A DNA stretch of 10,122 nucleotides from the NCBI GenBank assembly GCA_014729055.1, contig WJKO01000109.1, positions 1 through 10,122 of the forward strand. Reading direction: 5' to 3'. The position numbers and the translations under genes were made by a program. Origin of the DNA: Promethearchaeota archaeon (GTDB taxonomy: Archaea > Asgardarchaeota > Lokiarchaeia > Sigyniarchaeales > Promethearchaeaceae). This document shows, piece by piece, positions 1 to 6,435 of the stretch (within the stretch, counting starts at the first letter, position 1; the number at the start of each line of letters is the position of its first letter). Under the pieces are notes generated by a model. The model made no database searches, was not told where the DNA came from, and worked only from the letters and a program-made list of their open reading frames with translations.

Positions 1-1490
1 AATACATAGGGAGCCATTAAAATCTCAAAAGCGTGGACTCTTTTAAAAAAGAATTCATTAACCCAGTATTTGAATTCTTGAGTAGATAGTCCAGGCTGTT
101 CGCTATATATATGATCAAACTTCCGTTTTGCAAACTTTAAAAGTCCACAAGGAAAAGCCATTGTACCCGCTGTAGGTTCCAGAAAATTAACAATCATATT
201 ATCATATTGACCAGTATTATCAGTGTATCGTATATTTTCTTTGTCTTTTTGGTCCAGAGATTTCTTATTTCGATTTGGGATATCTATATTTATAATACCC
301 TCCTGTTTGTCAAATCTATTTATAAGAAAAAAATCGATACCTTTTATTATAAAATCCACAATTTGATGTGGTGTATATACGACCCCTCTACTTTTGGCAG
401 TTTGCCTATCATATCTCTTTAAAAACTCACTATAAAACATAGTCATTAAATTTTCTGTTTTATCTATGATCTTTTTAAACTGACTAGAACGAAAAATCCT
501 TTCAATCTCCGAAATATGTTCTGTTTCAATTAATGGTGATAACTTTCCTCTTGTATCAAGAAACAATTGACGAATAAAAGTTCCATACGGAAGATAGTGC
601 CCGACTTTACTAATCAAGAAATCTTTTGATTTCTTTCCTTCACTACAAAACTTCAGCCATGCACCAAATGTCCCATAAATTATAGTCTGCGTTATTAAAT
701 CAGCAAAAAGATTATTAACGTCTTCTTTATCATCTCTGAAGAGACTTTTTTTAAGATCTTCTTTTATACTATGTAGAAAACTCTTCATTCTTGACGCATT
801 GTTAAAACTATCATCATATTCAGATCTGATATTTTCAGGAATATTTCTTGTATTATATATGTCTAATATAGCGTTACGCAGATCTTTACCTTTTTTTGCT
901 AGATTTACGATCATTCCGTTAATATTTTCAATATTAATTACTATGTTTTTTATTGAAAAGTAAAACGTATTTTCTAATCTTGAAATATCGTCTTGGCAAA
1001 AATACCATTTATTTCTCCTATTTTCCAACAATTTTATGCTTTTTTCTATTCTAATGTGGTTATTATCATTCAAATCTTGAGATTTACTCAGTAAAATAAG
1101 ATCAGTAAAATTTGTTATAAAAATTGATATTTCATTTCCAAACTCCTCCCTGTATCTTTTCAACTGTATCTTCAAACGATTATTTTTTTTATTTTCTAGT
1201 TTTTCAATAATATTGAATTGAGGTTTTTTAGCTTCAACCAAAAGAATAGGAACATTATTTAGTAAAATAGTAAAATCTGGTTTCAATTTTGAACCTTGTT
1301 TCATACGAACAACCTTGACTTCAAATCCTAATTTTGGATCAAAATAGTCTTCTAAAAAGAGTTGAAATGAAGTATAATATGTTTCTTCAGTAGATCCTTT
1401 ATCTTTGATATTATTATTGAATTGCTTTGCATATTTATCTAAATTATTAGGTTCAAATCCAATACTGTCGGTGATCTTAACATTAAGCAA
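1..1490 (-). CDS. Type IIG/ISP-like restriction-modification enzyme, N-terminal part (runs off left edge)
   Basis: The frame is open for 496 codons, and the C-terminus lies outside the window. Near the N-terminus is a PD-(D/E)xK nuclease core: P71-D72, then VEAKKP with E86 and K88. A helical linker follows (about 140-360), then the RGVVYTPHQIVDF block (368-380), which precedes the catalytic domain of N6-adenine methylases. Next is a SAM-binding motif I, FLEPTAGTMAF (436-446), and FEILMAPYV (488-496), a block seen in this methylase group. This order (nuclease, spacer, methylase) is that of single-chain restriction-modification enzymes; the specificity domain would lie beyond position 1. Motif I has Gly-Thr-Met where Gly-x-Gly is usual. 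The start is uncertain: an in-frame TAG lies at 1502-1500 and the first usable codon after it is TTG at 1490, with only a weak GGTAGTGG upstream. The first in-frame ATG falls at residue 63, too close to the nuclease core. Family call is firm; activity and target are unknown. Confidence 0.85.
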   Translation of the reverse strand, partial: MLNVKITDSIGFEPNNLDKYAKQFNNNIKDKGSTEETYYTSFQLFLEDYFDPKLGFEVKVVRMKQGSKLKPDFTILLNNVPILLVEAKKPQFNIIEKLENKKNNRLKIQLKRYREEFGNEISIFITNFTDLILLSKSQDLNDNNHIRIEKSIKLLENRRNKWYFCQDDISRLENTFYFSIKNIVINIENINGMIVNLAKKGKDLRNAILDIYNTRNIPENIRSEYDDSFNNASRMKSFLHSIKEDLKKSLFRDDKEDVNNLFADLITQTIIYGTFGAWLKFCSEGKKSKDFLISKVGHYLPYGTFIRQLFLDTRGKLSPLIETEHISEIERIFRSSQFKKIIDKTENLMTMFYSEFLKRYDRQTAKSRGVVYTPHQIVDFIIKGIDFFLINRFDKQEGIINIDIPNRNKKSLDQKDKENIRYTDNTGQYDNMIVNFLEPTAGTMAFPCGLLKFAKRKFDHIYSEQPGLSTQEFKYWVNEFFFKRVHAFEILMAPYV

Positions 1491-1523
1491 AATTAACCAC
1501 TACCAACTATTGATGCAATATTG

Positions 1524-1533
1524 TCATATATGA
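1524..1533 (-). promoter_or_regulatory. Possible TATA box for the restriction-modification gene
   Basis: On the minus strand this reads TCATATATGA. It lies 38 bases before the TTG at 1490 and 28 before an out-of-frame GTG at 1500. It would place the transcript start near 1500, giving a leader of about 10 bases containing GGTAGTGG-like sequence only in part. Support is sequence resemblance only. Confidence 0.3.
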
Positions 1534-1560
1534 TTCGAAGTATTATCCAAATGTTATGCT

Positions 1561-2043
1561 TCAATCAGTGGATCCAAAACCGCCTAAATTACGCTCTGAT
1601 TCTTCAAGATCATCACTCGTTTCTAAATCAAAGTCAACAAGTTTTCGTAATATGAACTGACAAATTCGCTCTCCTTTTTCAATTTTCACATTATCATTAG
1701 AAACATTAACAACGATTGCCATCCATTCATTACGATAGCCAGCATCAATAGTTCCAGGAGTATTCAGAATCGTTAAACCCTTCCATAATGCATTGCCACT
1801 GCGTGGCACGACTGCCGCATAATAGCCATTCGGTACAGCCGTTGCAAATCCTAAAGGGCATCCTATTCTTTCCAAAGGTTTTAAAATATACGAATTTTCA
1901 TTAATATCTATGAGCTTTTTCGTACCCTCTTCAATTACGGGTCTTTTAAATCCTCGAATATAACAATCAAATCCAGCATCATCGTTGTGTTTACGCTCCG
2001 GCAACCTTGAGTCATTTGTCCATTTCTTTACAAATACTTTCAT
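1561..2043 (-). CDS. dut: dUTP diphosphatase (trimeric dUTPase)
   Basis: Hydrolyses dUTP to dUMP and pyrophosphate, keeping uracil out of DNA and supplying dUMP for thymidylate synthesis; a cytoplasmic enzyme. All five motifs of the trimeric dUTPase family are present in order in 160 residues: I AGFDCY (23-28), II PRSGNA (80-85), III GTIDAGYRN (97-105, with catalytic Asp100 and uracil-stacking Tyr103), IV KGERICQF (123-130), V RNLGGFGST (151-159). The length is normal for the family, slightly extended before motif II. Motif III has Asn where Gly commonly follows YR. There is no Shine-Dalgarno sequence before the ATG, but a TATA-like box lies about 25 bases upstream, so the message is probably leaderless. 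It lies 62 bases behind the sulfatase and about 70 before the restriction-modification gene on the same strand. Nothing ties it functionally to either. Viral origin is possible for dUTPases but no other viral gene is nearby. Confidence 0.95.
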   Translation of the reverse strand: MKVFVKKWTNDSRLPERKHNDDAGFDCYIRGFKRPVIEEGTKKLIDINENSYILKPLERIGCPLGFATAVPNGYYAAVVPRSGNALWKGLTILNTPGTIDAGYRNEWMAIVVNVSNDNVKIEKGERICQFILRKLVDFDLETSDDLEESERNLGGFGSTD

Positions 2044-2062
2044 ATTTCTGAATTCGTTTTAC

Positions 2063-2072
2063 ATAATAAAAA
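2063..2072 (-). promoter_or_regulatory. TATA-like box for the dUTPase gene
   Basis: The minus strand reads TTTTTATTAT, centred about 25 bases before the ATG at 2043. That is the archaeal TATA-to-start distance, which implies transcription begins at or next to the start codon. Confidence 0.45.
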
Positions 2073-2105
2073 GATGATTATCTATGACACAATATATGGG
2101 AATCT

Positions 2106-3662
2106 TTAAGAGATTCTAAGTAGATTTTTTAACCAATTCTTAATATTCGGGCGAAAACCTCGGTTGTCCGTTTTAACAGGTATACAATCACAAGTCTCCA
2201 TATACCACTCAAGCATCCTTTCTTTGAATTTTTGAATTTTGTCTTGATATTTTGGATTATCAATTTGATTGTTGATCTCTTGAGGATCCTTTTCTAAATC
2301 ATAAAATTCGTTCTTTTCATATTTGCGAAGAATATATTTGTATTTTTTAGTTCTAATCATTGTTGCTTTTCCATGATATGCTTTTTCATCAGTTCCTTGA
2401 AGAGATATCCGTGGCCAGTAAAGTCCAGCGGGATTTTGAGAAGATTTACTTTCCCTTTCCATTGCTTGAGTCTCTCCAATAAGTCGTCCACCCTCACAAA
2501 ATACAGCATCTCTATGTTCTTCGGCTTCTCCCCTAAGTAAAGGGACTAGACTTTTTCCAAATCTCGTATATTCGGGACTAATTCCCGTTATCTCGAAAAC
2601 AGTTTCGGAAAAGTCCACCAATTCAACTAGAGCATCACTGACTTGCGGTTTTGTGGATAATGACTTCGGTAACTTGATAATAAAAGGTACACGTGATAGA
2701 CAATCTTCGAAAGTATTCTGGTTTTTTTCAACAAGTCCGTAATCCCCGGCAAAATCCCCGTGGTCGCTTAAAAAGAATATAGCAGTATTATTGTATTGCC
2801 CATTTTCCTTTAAGGCACTAATCAATTTGCCGAAACAATCGTCAATCTTTGCACACATACCATAATATGTTGCCCGTAATTCATTCCATCGATCTTCGCT
2901 CCAATTTGATATGTTCTGATTTTCCCAAATCCCCTTAAGGATCTTTGGTTTTCCTTCCCAATTTGCAGGATGTTGAGGACGTTCAGGCAATTTTTCGCGA
3001 TCAATAATGCTAAACCATGGGTCATCGACGGCATATTGTGGATGGGGAAATGAAAGTGGCAAGTAAACACAAAAAGGTTTTCTCTTTCGATATTTCTTAA
3101 TAAACGAGATTGCTCCATCAACTCGAGCAACATCTCGCGTATAAAATTCATTACCGTCTTCTGTAGGAACCTTTCCGACATAAAAACTGTAATAATTGTC
3201 TCCACCAGGATCTCCACGCCAATTTCTTGGATAAACTTTTTCTTGAGATATTATTTTCTTCAAATTTTTAAGGTATTGAAAAGTTCCGATATATTTTTTA
3301 TTGCAATGTTTATAATGTCCATCTTGACCGGGCACTAAGTCATTTTTACCGCCCCACCATACAAAGTATCCATTTTCCTTTAGAATTTTTAGAAGGTTAG
3401 TTTCATAGTGTTCTGGATGCAATAAATAATGCATTGTGCGATGACCTCGAGTATGTGGATACCATCCAGTCATAAAAGAGCAACGACTTGGAGAACAGAC
3501 CGGCAATTGACAAAATGCATTTCGGAAAGACACTGCGTCTTCCTCTACGAATTTATCTAAATTTGGGGTATGGGCTGCGGGATTACCAACATGTCCAAGA
3601 ACGTCCCCTCTCCATTCATCTGGATTAAAAATAACGATATTTGGTCTTTTCGATTTGCTCAT
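2106..3662 (-). CDS. Sulfatase (formylglycine-dependent, alkaline-phosphatase fold), cytoplasmic type
   Basis: Hydrolyses a sulfate ester; the substrate cannot be told from sequence. The sulfatase signature CSPSR (56-60) is intact, and Cys56 would be converted to formylglycine. Other expected active-site features are in order: metal-ligand region NPDEW (13-17), WWGGKND (102-108, Lys106), FPHP (205-208, His207), LSDHGD (298-303, Asp300 and His301 as metal and sulfate ligands) with Lys313 a little downstream, and the C-terminal block around EFYDLEKDPQE typical of arylsulfatase-A-like enzymes. At 518 residues it is full length. It begins MSKSKRPNIVIF with no signal peptide or membrane segment, so it should act in the cytoplasm, unlike many secreted sulfatases. 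It depends on a maturation enzyme (probably the radical-SAM anSME type in an anaerobe), which is not in this window. It sits 72 bases behind a transporter on the same strand, which could supply its substrate. Confidence 0.92.
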   Translation of the reverse strand: MSKSKRPNIVIFNPDEWRGDVLGHVGNPAAHTPNLDKFVEEDAVSFRNAFCQLPVCSPSRCSFMTGWYPHTRGHRTMHYLLHPEHYETNLLKILKENGYFVWWGGKNDLVPGQDGHYKHCNKKYIGTFQYLKNLKKIISQEKVYPRNWRGDPGGDNYYSFYVGKVPTEDGNEFYTRDVARVDGAISFIKKYRKRKPFCVYLPLSFPHPQYAVDDPWFSIIDREKLPERPQHPANWEGKPKILKGIWENQNISNWSEDRWNELRATYYGMCAKIDDCFGKLISALKENGQYNNTAIFFLSDHGDFAGDYGLVEKNQNTFEDCLSRVPFIIKLPKSLSTKPQVSDALVELVDFSETVFEITGISPEYTRFGKSLVPLLRGEAEEHRDAVFCEGGRLIGETQAMERESKSSQNPAGLYWPRISLQGTDEKAYHGKATMIRTKKYKYILRKYEKNEFYDLEKDPQEINNQIDNPKYQDKIQKFKERMLEWYMETCDCIPVKTDNRGFRPNIKNWLKNLLRIS

Positions 3663-3692
3663 GTACCATCGATTTTTCTTATAGATAGGATG

Positions 3693-3702
3693 ATTTAAAA
3701 AA
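3693..3702 (-). promoter_or_regulatory. Possible TATA box (or T-tract terminator) between transporter and sulfatase
   Basis: The minus strand reads TTTTTTAAAT, about 35 bases before the sulfatase ATG, which would give a leader of only several bases. The T6 run could equally end transcripts of the upstream transporter gene. Another AT palindrome, TTTTAAAA, lies at 3706-3713. Confidence 0.3.
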
Positions 3703-3734
3703 CTATTTTAAAACAGATCCTCATCATTTCGGGT

Positions 3735-5105
3735 TTAAACTTCTTCTTCATAGAACTCTTCCTCTAACTCACAAGTGGCACCACCAGGATTGCAGTCACC
3801 ACTAAGCAACAACCGATTTATAATAATTGATCCAATCCCAACTATTACGAACAGAAATGGAATTGAAGTTATATCAGCTATGAATCCAAATAAAGGTGCT
3901 AGTATTACGACTAAAATTGATTTTAAAAGGGATTCTACGCTCAAAATGGTCGCTCTCTTATCTTTTTCGCTTATTGTTGCAATATAATCAACGGTCATAG
4001 GACGGCGAACATTATAAAGTAAGTTAATCGGAAGATAGATAATCATGATAATAATAGGCAATTCCAACCAGAAGAAAACACCTGTTAAGATTAAACAGAT
4101 ACCTAAGATATCGAAGAAGAGATCTATGTATTTCTTTGTATCAGAAACCTGTTTGTTGATTTTGTACGCATTCTTTGATGCATATGATGACAAAAAGTCG
4201 TACGTAGCATAGATCAACCCTAAGATTAGTTTAGTATATACCTCTTCTTGTTCTGGAGTCGGTGACGCTATAAACGTTATTAGTAACGCCGCTATTAGAA
4301 TTTTTATAATCGGCTGGATCCAGTCTTTAAGTGATTTAAATATGGAATTGAATGTTGATGATGAGAATAATCCCTTGCCCAATTTTTTGTTTTTAAACAC
4401 AACTTTAAGTCCTTTAAAACCCTCAACCACTTCATCTATTACTTTTGCATCTGAGTTTATCCGGTCATTCATGTAATCAGGATATGATGCAATTAAAATG
4501 AAATCAATAACATAAGGAATAATTGTTATAAGAAATATCCATCTATCGGCAGGAATTGATAGGATAAACACTATTGAGGTTATATGTGATATGGTGGAAC
4601 CATATAATGAATAAGAACGGGTTCTACCATAGAGAAAGGTTTTATATTTCAATAATCCATGATTTTCCAACCATACTATTTCCATCGCTTTGTGAGTACC
4701 TGATCTGAACGCTTCTCCAAACCCAAAGAAAATTGCCGCAAAAACTAATAAGAGATAATTGGGCCCCGAAAAGTAGAACAAAAATGAAATAATATAGAAA
4801 ACAAAACATGCCATGAGCGTACGTTTCTTTCCAAAACGATCAGCAAGAATTCCAGATGGTACTTCAAATAAATAGGAGATAATTTCTGTAATAGCTTGTA
4901 ATGTGAGAATATTGAGAAGACTATATCCCCAATTGAGAAGAATAATGAATAAATACGGCTCAAAAAACTTCAAATTTTTAAAGAATCCATAGAAACAGAA
5001 CTTCCACACTTGACCGTGTTTTTTAATGAATTCATAATTTTTTTCTTTCTCATTTTCAGATTCTTCGCTATTCTCCGTATCTTTATTCGAGTTATCATCA
5101 CTCAT
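3735..5105 (-). CDS. Major facilitator superfamily transporter
   Basis: A 456-residue integral membrane protein, the usual size for a 12-helix secondary transporter. After an acidic, low-complexity cytoplasmic N-terminus (1-25), hydrophobic segments run from about 48 to 435. Between helices 2 and 3 is the MFS motif A, GILADRFGKKR (85-95), preceded by LFEVPS. GFGEAFRSGTHKA (127-139) is the conserved stretch after helix 4 found in drug-efflux-like and related MFS proteins. The second half has the matching block RRPMTVDYIA (367-376) with SEKDKRATILS after it, typical of helix 10-11 in the same group. The C-terminus is acidic and holds two cysteines (DCNPGGATC, 437-445). Direction and substrate are unknown. 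It is the first gene of the minus-strand run (72 bases before the sulfatase) and diverges from the GNAT-like gene. Family call is secure; calling it the sulfatase's importer would be conjecture. Confidence 0.9.
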   Translation of the reverse strand: MSDDNSNKDTENSEESENEKEKNYEFIKKHGQVWKFCFYGFFKNLKFFEPYLFIILLNWGYSLLNILTLQAITEIISYLFEVPSGILADRFGKKRTLMACFVFYIISFLFYFSGPNYLLLVFAAIFFGFGEAFRSGTHKAMEIVWLENHGLLKYKTFLYGRTRSYSLYGSTISHITSIVFILSIPADRWIFLITIIPYVIDFILIASYPDYMNDRINSDAKVIDEVVEGFKGLKVVFKNKKLGKGLFSSSTFNSIFKSLKDWIQPIIKILIAALLITFIASPTPEQEEVYTKLILGLIYATYDFLSSYASKNAYKINKQVSDTKKYIDLFFDILGICLILTGVFFWLELPIIIMIIYLPINLLYNVRRPMTVDYIATISEKDKRATILSVESLLKSILVVILAPLFGFIADITSIPFLFVIVGIGSIIINRLLLSGDCNPGGATCELEEEFYEEEV

Positions 5106-5125
5106 ATAGAAAATTATGATTCTTT

Positions 5126-5133
5126 GTTTTTTA
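5126..5133 (-). promoter_or_regulatory. Weak TATA-like box for the transporter gene
   Basis: The minus strand reads TTAAAAAA, centred about 25 bases before the ATG at 5105. No Shine-Dalgarno sequence is present. It lies in the divergent intergenic region shared with the GNAT-like gene. AT-rich surroundings make this a weak call. Confidence 0.3.
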
Positions 5134-5218
5134 ATCTCTTTTGCTTTATTCTATTTCTCTTAATTTGAAATGAAAATCTTTTTTACATTAACGAGCCTAA
5201 TTTGTATCAAAAAAGGAA

Positions 5219-5229
5219 TTTTAAAAAAA
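5219..5229 (+). promoter_or_regulatory. TATA-like box for the GNAT-like gene
   Basis: Reads TTTTAAAAAAA, centred about 31 bases before the ATG at 5255 and only 19 before the GTG at 5243. This spacing favours the ATG as the true start, with a leader of a few bases. Confidence 0.35.
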
Positions 5230-5254
5230 TAAACATAACCTTGTGTTGATTAAA

Positions 5255-5707
5255 ATGAAGACTAAAAGATATAATCCTAGAAAGGACAAAGCGGGTTTAA
5301 TTGACTTAGCAGTGGCGTATTCAGAGCGATCTGTGACTCCATTCAACAAAGAGGATTTTATAGAAGAAATAGACTCGAGGGTAAAGGACCTAAAATTAAG
5401 GAATTCTATTGTATTAGCGAAGGATGATGATGATAAAATCATCGGTTGCGGTATGTTTTCGCTATTTAAAGATTATTTTGGGAATACCCAATGTAAAGTT
5501 CACCATGTTATGACGTATAAAGAAGACGCATTTAAAGAAGGAATAGAAGAGGCAATATTATTAGAACTTTTCAAATATTTAAAGAATACAATGAATATCA
5601 ATAAGATTGGGTTGTTCTGTAAAGACTCAAATTCTCAATACCGAAGCCTTTTAATGAAATTGGGTATTAAAAAATCGGATAACATATACTATGAACATGA
5701 GTTATAG
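5255..5707 (+). CDS. Probable GNAT-fold acetyltransferase-like protein, divergent
   Basis: A 150-residue protein, the right size for a single GNAT domain, which transfers acetyl groups from acetyl-CoA to amines. The pattern fits the fold: a mixed N-terminal part, a strand pair with a turn (SIVLAKDDDDKIIGCGMFSL), a central strand (CKVHHVMTY), a helix (EGIEEAILLELFKYLK) where the acetyl-CoA site would be, a strand (INKIGLFCK), and the helix NSQYRSLLMKLGI, the place of the usual N..A..lYeklGF block. The canonical Arg/Gln-x-x-Gly-x-Gly/Ala loop is not visible; AFKEGIEEA stands in its place. It may therefore bind CoA differently or be inactive. The frame is open upstream to GTG at 5243, adding four residues; the ATG is preferred from the TATA spacing and because no ribosome binding site supports the GTG. 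It diverges from the transporter gene. Substrate unknown. Confidence 0.6.
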   Translation: MKTKRYNPRKDKAGLIDLAVAYSERSVTPFNKEDFIEEIDSRVKDLKLRNSIVLAKDDDDKIIGCGMFSLFKDYFGNTQCKVHHVMTYKEDAFKEGIEEAILLELFKYLKNTMNINKIGLFCKDSNSQYRSLLMKLGIKKSDNIYYEHEL

Positions 5708-5731
5708 TAGAAGATACTTTATCAAATAAGA

Positions 5732-5773
5732 TTTTTAATATCAAACGCAATTTTTAACATCTATTCTATTTTT
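5732..5773 (+). terminator. Possible archaeal T-tract terminator after the GNAT-like gene
   Basis: Three TTTTT runs (5732-5736, 5751-5755, 5769-5773) follow the stop at 5707 within 66 bases. Archaeal RNA polymerase terminates at such U-tracts without a hairpin. The region is AT-rich overall, so chance is not excluded. Confidence 0.35.
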
Positions 5774-5825
5774 ATTCTAATAGATTCATATAGAATTACA
5801 TAGTAAAAAACAACGAAATCATAAT

Positions 5826-5833
5826 AAAGGGGT
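5826..5833 (+). promoter_or_regulatory. Shine-Dalgarno site that fixes a TTG start
   Basis: AAAGGGGT can pair with the 3' end of 16S rRNA (one mismatch and one G-U pair against AAGGAGGT) and ends seven bases before the TTG at 5841. It is the clearest ribosome binding site in the window and decides the start of the methyltransferase gene. Confidence 0.6.
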
Positions 5834-5840
5834 AAATATT

Positions 5841-6395
5841 TTGGGAGAAACGGACATTAAATACTCACCATATGAAGACCGTTTAAGGTTTATTGAATTC
5901 GCGGGGGTTAATGGCAAGAAAGTACTTGATATTGGAGCAAATAAAGCTAAGATGTCTAGGATTTTAGCAACTCACTTTAATTGTAAGATTGTTTGCATTG
6001 ATCCGGATGAAAAAAAGATTGAAATTGCAAAGAAGTATACCGAAGATGATGGATTAGGTGATAAAATCGAATTTAAACTCGCAGATGCGCGAAAAATGCC
6101 TTTTCAAGATAATGAATTTGAAATTTCTCTATGTTATTCGCTCTTACACCATGTTCAAAAAGTAGATCGTAGAAAAGTGGTAGAAGAATTATTCAGAGTA
6201 ACGAAAGAAATAGTAATGATCAGTGATTTACATAAAAAAGGGGCTAAAATTTATGATGCTTATATTCATCCAACAGAGAACCATTATGAAATGCGACTAG
6301 ATTTCAATTGGTTGATTCCAATTATAAAAGAGAATTCAAAAAACGTAGAAGAATATGAGAATACCCTTTTTCATGTCTTTAAATGCATAATCTAA
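5841..6395 (+). CDS. Class I SAM-dependent methyltransferase (small, UbiE/type 11-like)
   Basis: A 184-residue cytoplasmic protein with a Rossmann-type methyltransferase core. Motif I is KKVLDIGANKAKMS (26-39), with the acidic end of strand 2 at CIDPD (53-57, Asp54), motif III-like LADARKMPF (80-88, Asp82), and motif IV/V EISLCYSLLHHV (94-105). This matches the methyltransf_11/25 type acting on small molecules or lipids, but the substrate is not deducible. Motif I keeps Asp-Ile-Gly but has Asn-Lys-Ala where Gly-x-Gly is usual. The protein ends soon after strand 6-7 (LFHVFKCII), shorter than UbiE-type enzymes. It starts at TTG, chosen because the Shine-Dalgarno-like AAAGGGGT ends seven bases upstream and the first in-frame ATG (residue 38) would remove motif I. 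It follows the GNAT-like gene by 133 bases. The next gene's TATA box begins about 11 bases after its stop, so the two are probably transcribed separately. Confidence 0.85.
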   Translation: MGETDIKYSPYEDRLRFIEFAGVNGKKVLDIGANKAKMSRILATHFNCKIVCIDPDEKKIEIAKKYTEDDGLGDKIEFKLADARKMPFQDNEFEISLCYSLLHHVQKVDRRKVVEELFRVTKEIVMISDLHKKGAKIYDAYIHPTENHYEMRLDFNWLIPIIKENSKNVEEYENTLFHVFKCII

Positions 6396-6400
6396 ATAAG

Positions 6401-6413
6401 AAAAATTATATAG
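6401..6413 (+). promoter_or_regulatory. BRE/TATA promoter of the large membrane glycosidase gene
   Basis: AAAAATTATATAG: an A-rich BRE-like stretch followed by TTATATAG (6406-6413), centred about 27 bases before the ATG at 6436. There is no Shine-Dalgarno sequence before that ATG (TTATTTTT), so a leaderless transcript is likely. This is the best promoter match in the window. Confidence 0.6.
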
Positions 6414-6435
6414 AGAAGAAAGAAAAATTATTTTT

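Noticed and set aside
207..422. 71-codon open frame on the plus strand
   Set aside because: It lies wholly antisense to the restriction-modification gene, has no ribosome binding site, and its translation is low-complexity and hydrophobic.
1481..1483. ATG at 1483-1481 as the start of the restriction-modification gene
   Set aside because: It is in the wrong frame and meets a TAG after 14 codons.
1..2043. dUTPase beside a restriction-modification gene as a provirus remnant
   Set aside because: No capsid, terminase, integrase or attachment repeats are visible, and dUTPase is a normal cellular gene.
2822..3217. 131-codon open frame on the minus strand
   Set aside because: It is an out-of-frame reading inside the sulfatase gene, whose frame contains the recognised motifs throughout.
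5221..5442. 73-codon minus-strand open frame overlapping the GNAT-like gene
   Set aside because: It is antisense to a better coding frame and its Ser/Leu-rich translation resembles no known protein.
5763..5796. Inverted repeat ATTCTA...TAGAAT (5774-5779 with 5791-5796) plus an extra ATTCTA copy at 5763-5768
   Set aside because: Six-base AT-rich arms are expected by chance here; no G/C in the stem beyond one pair, and no second site to suggest an operator.
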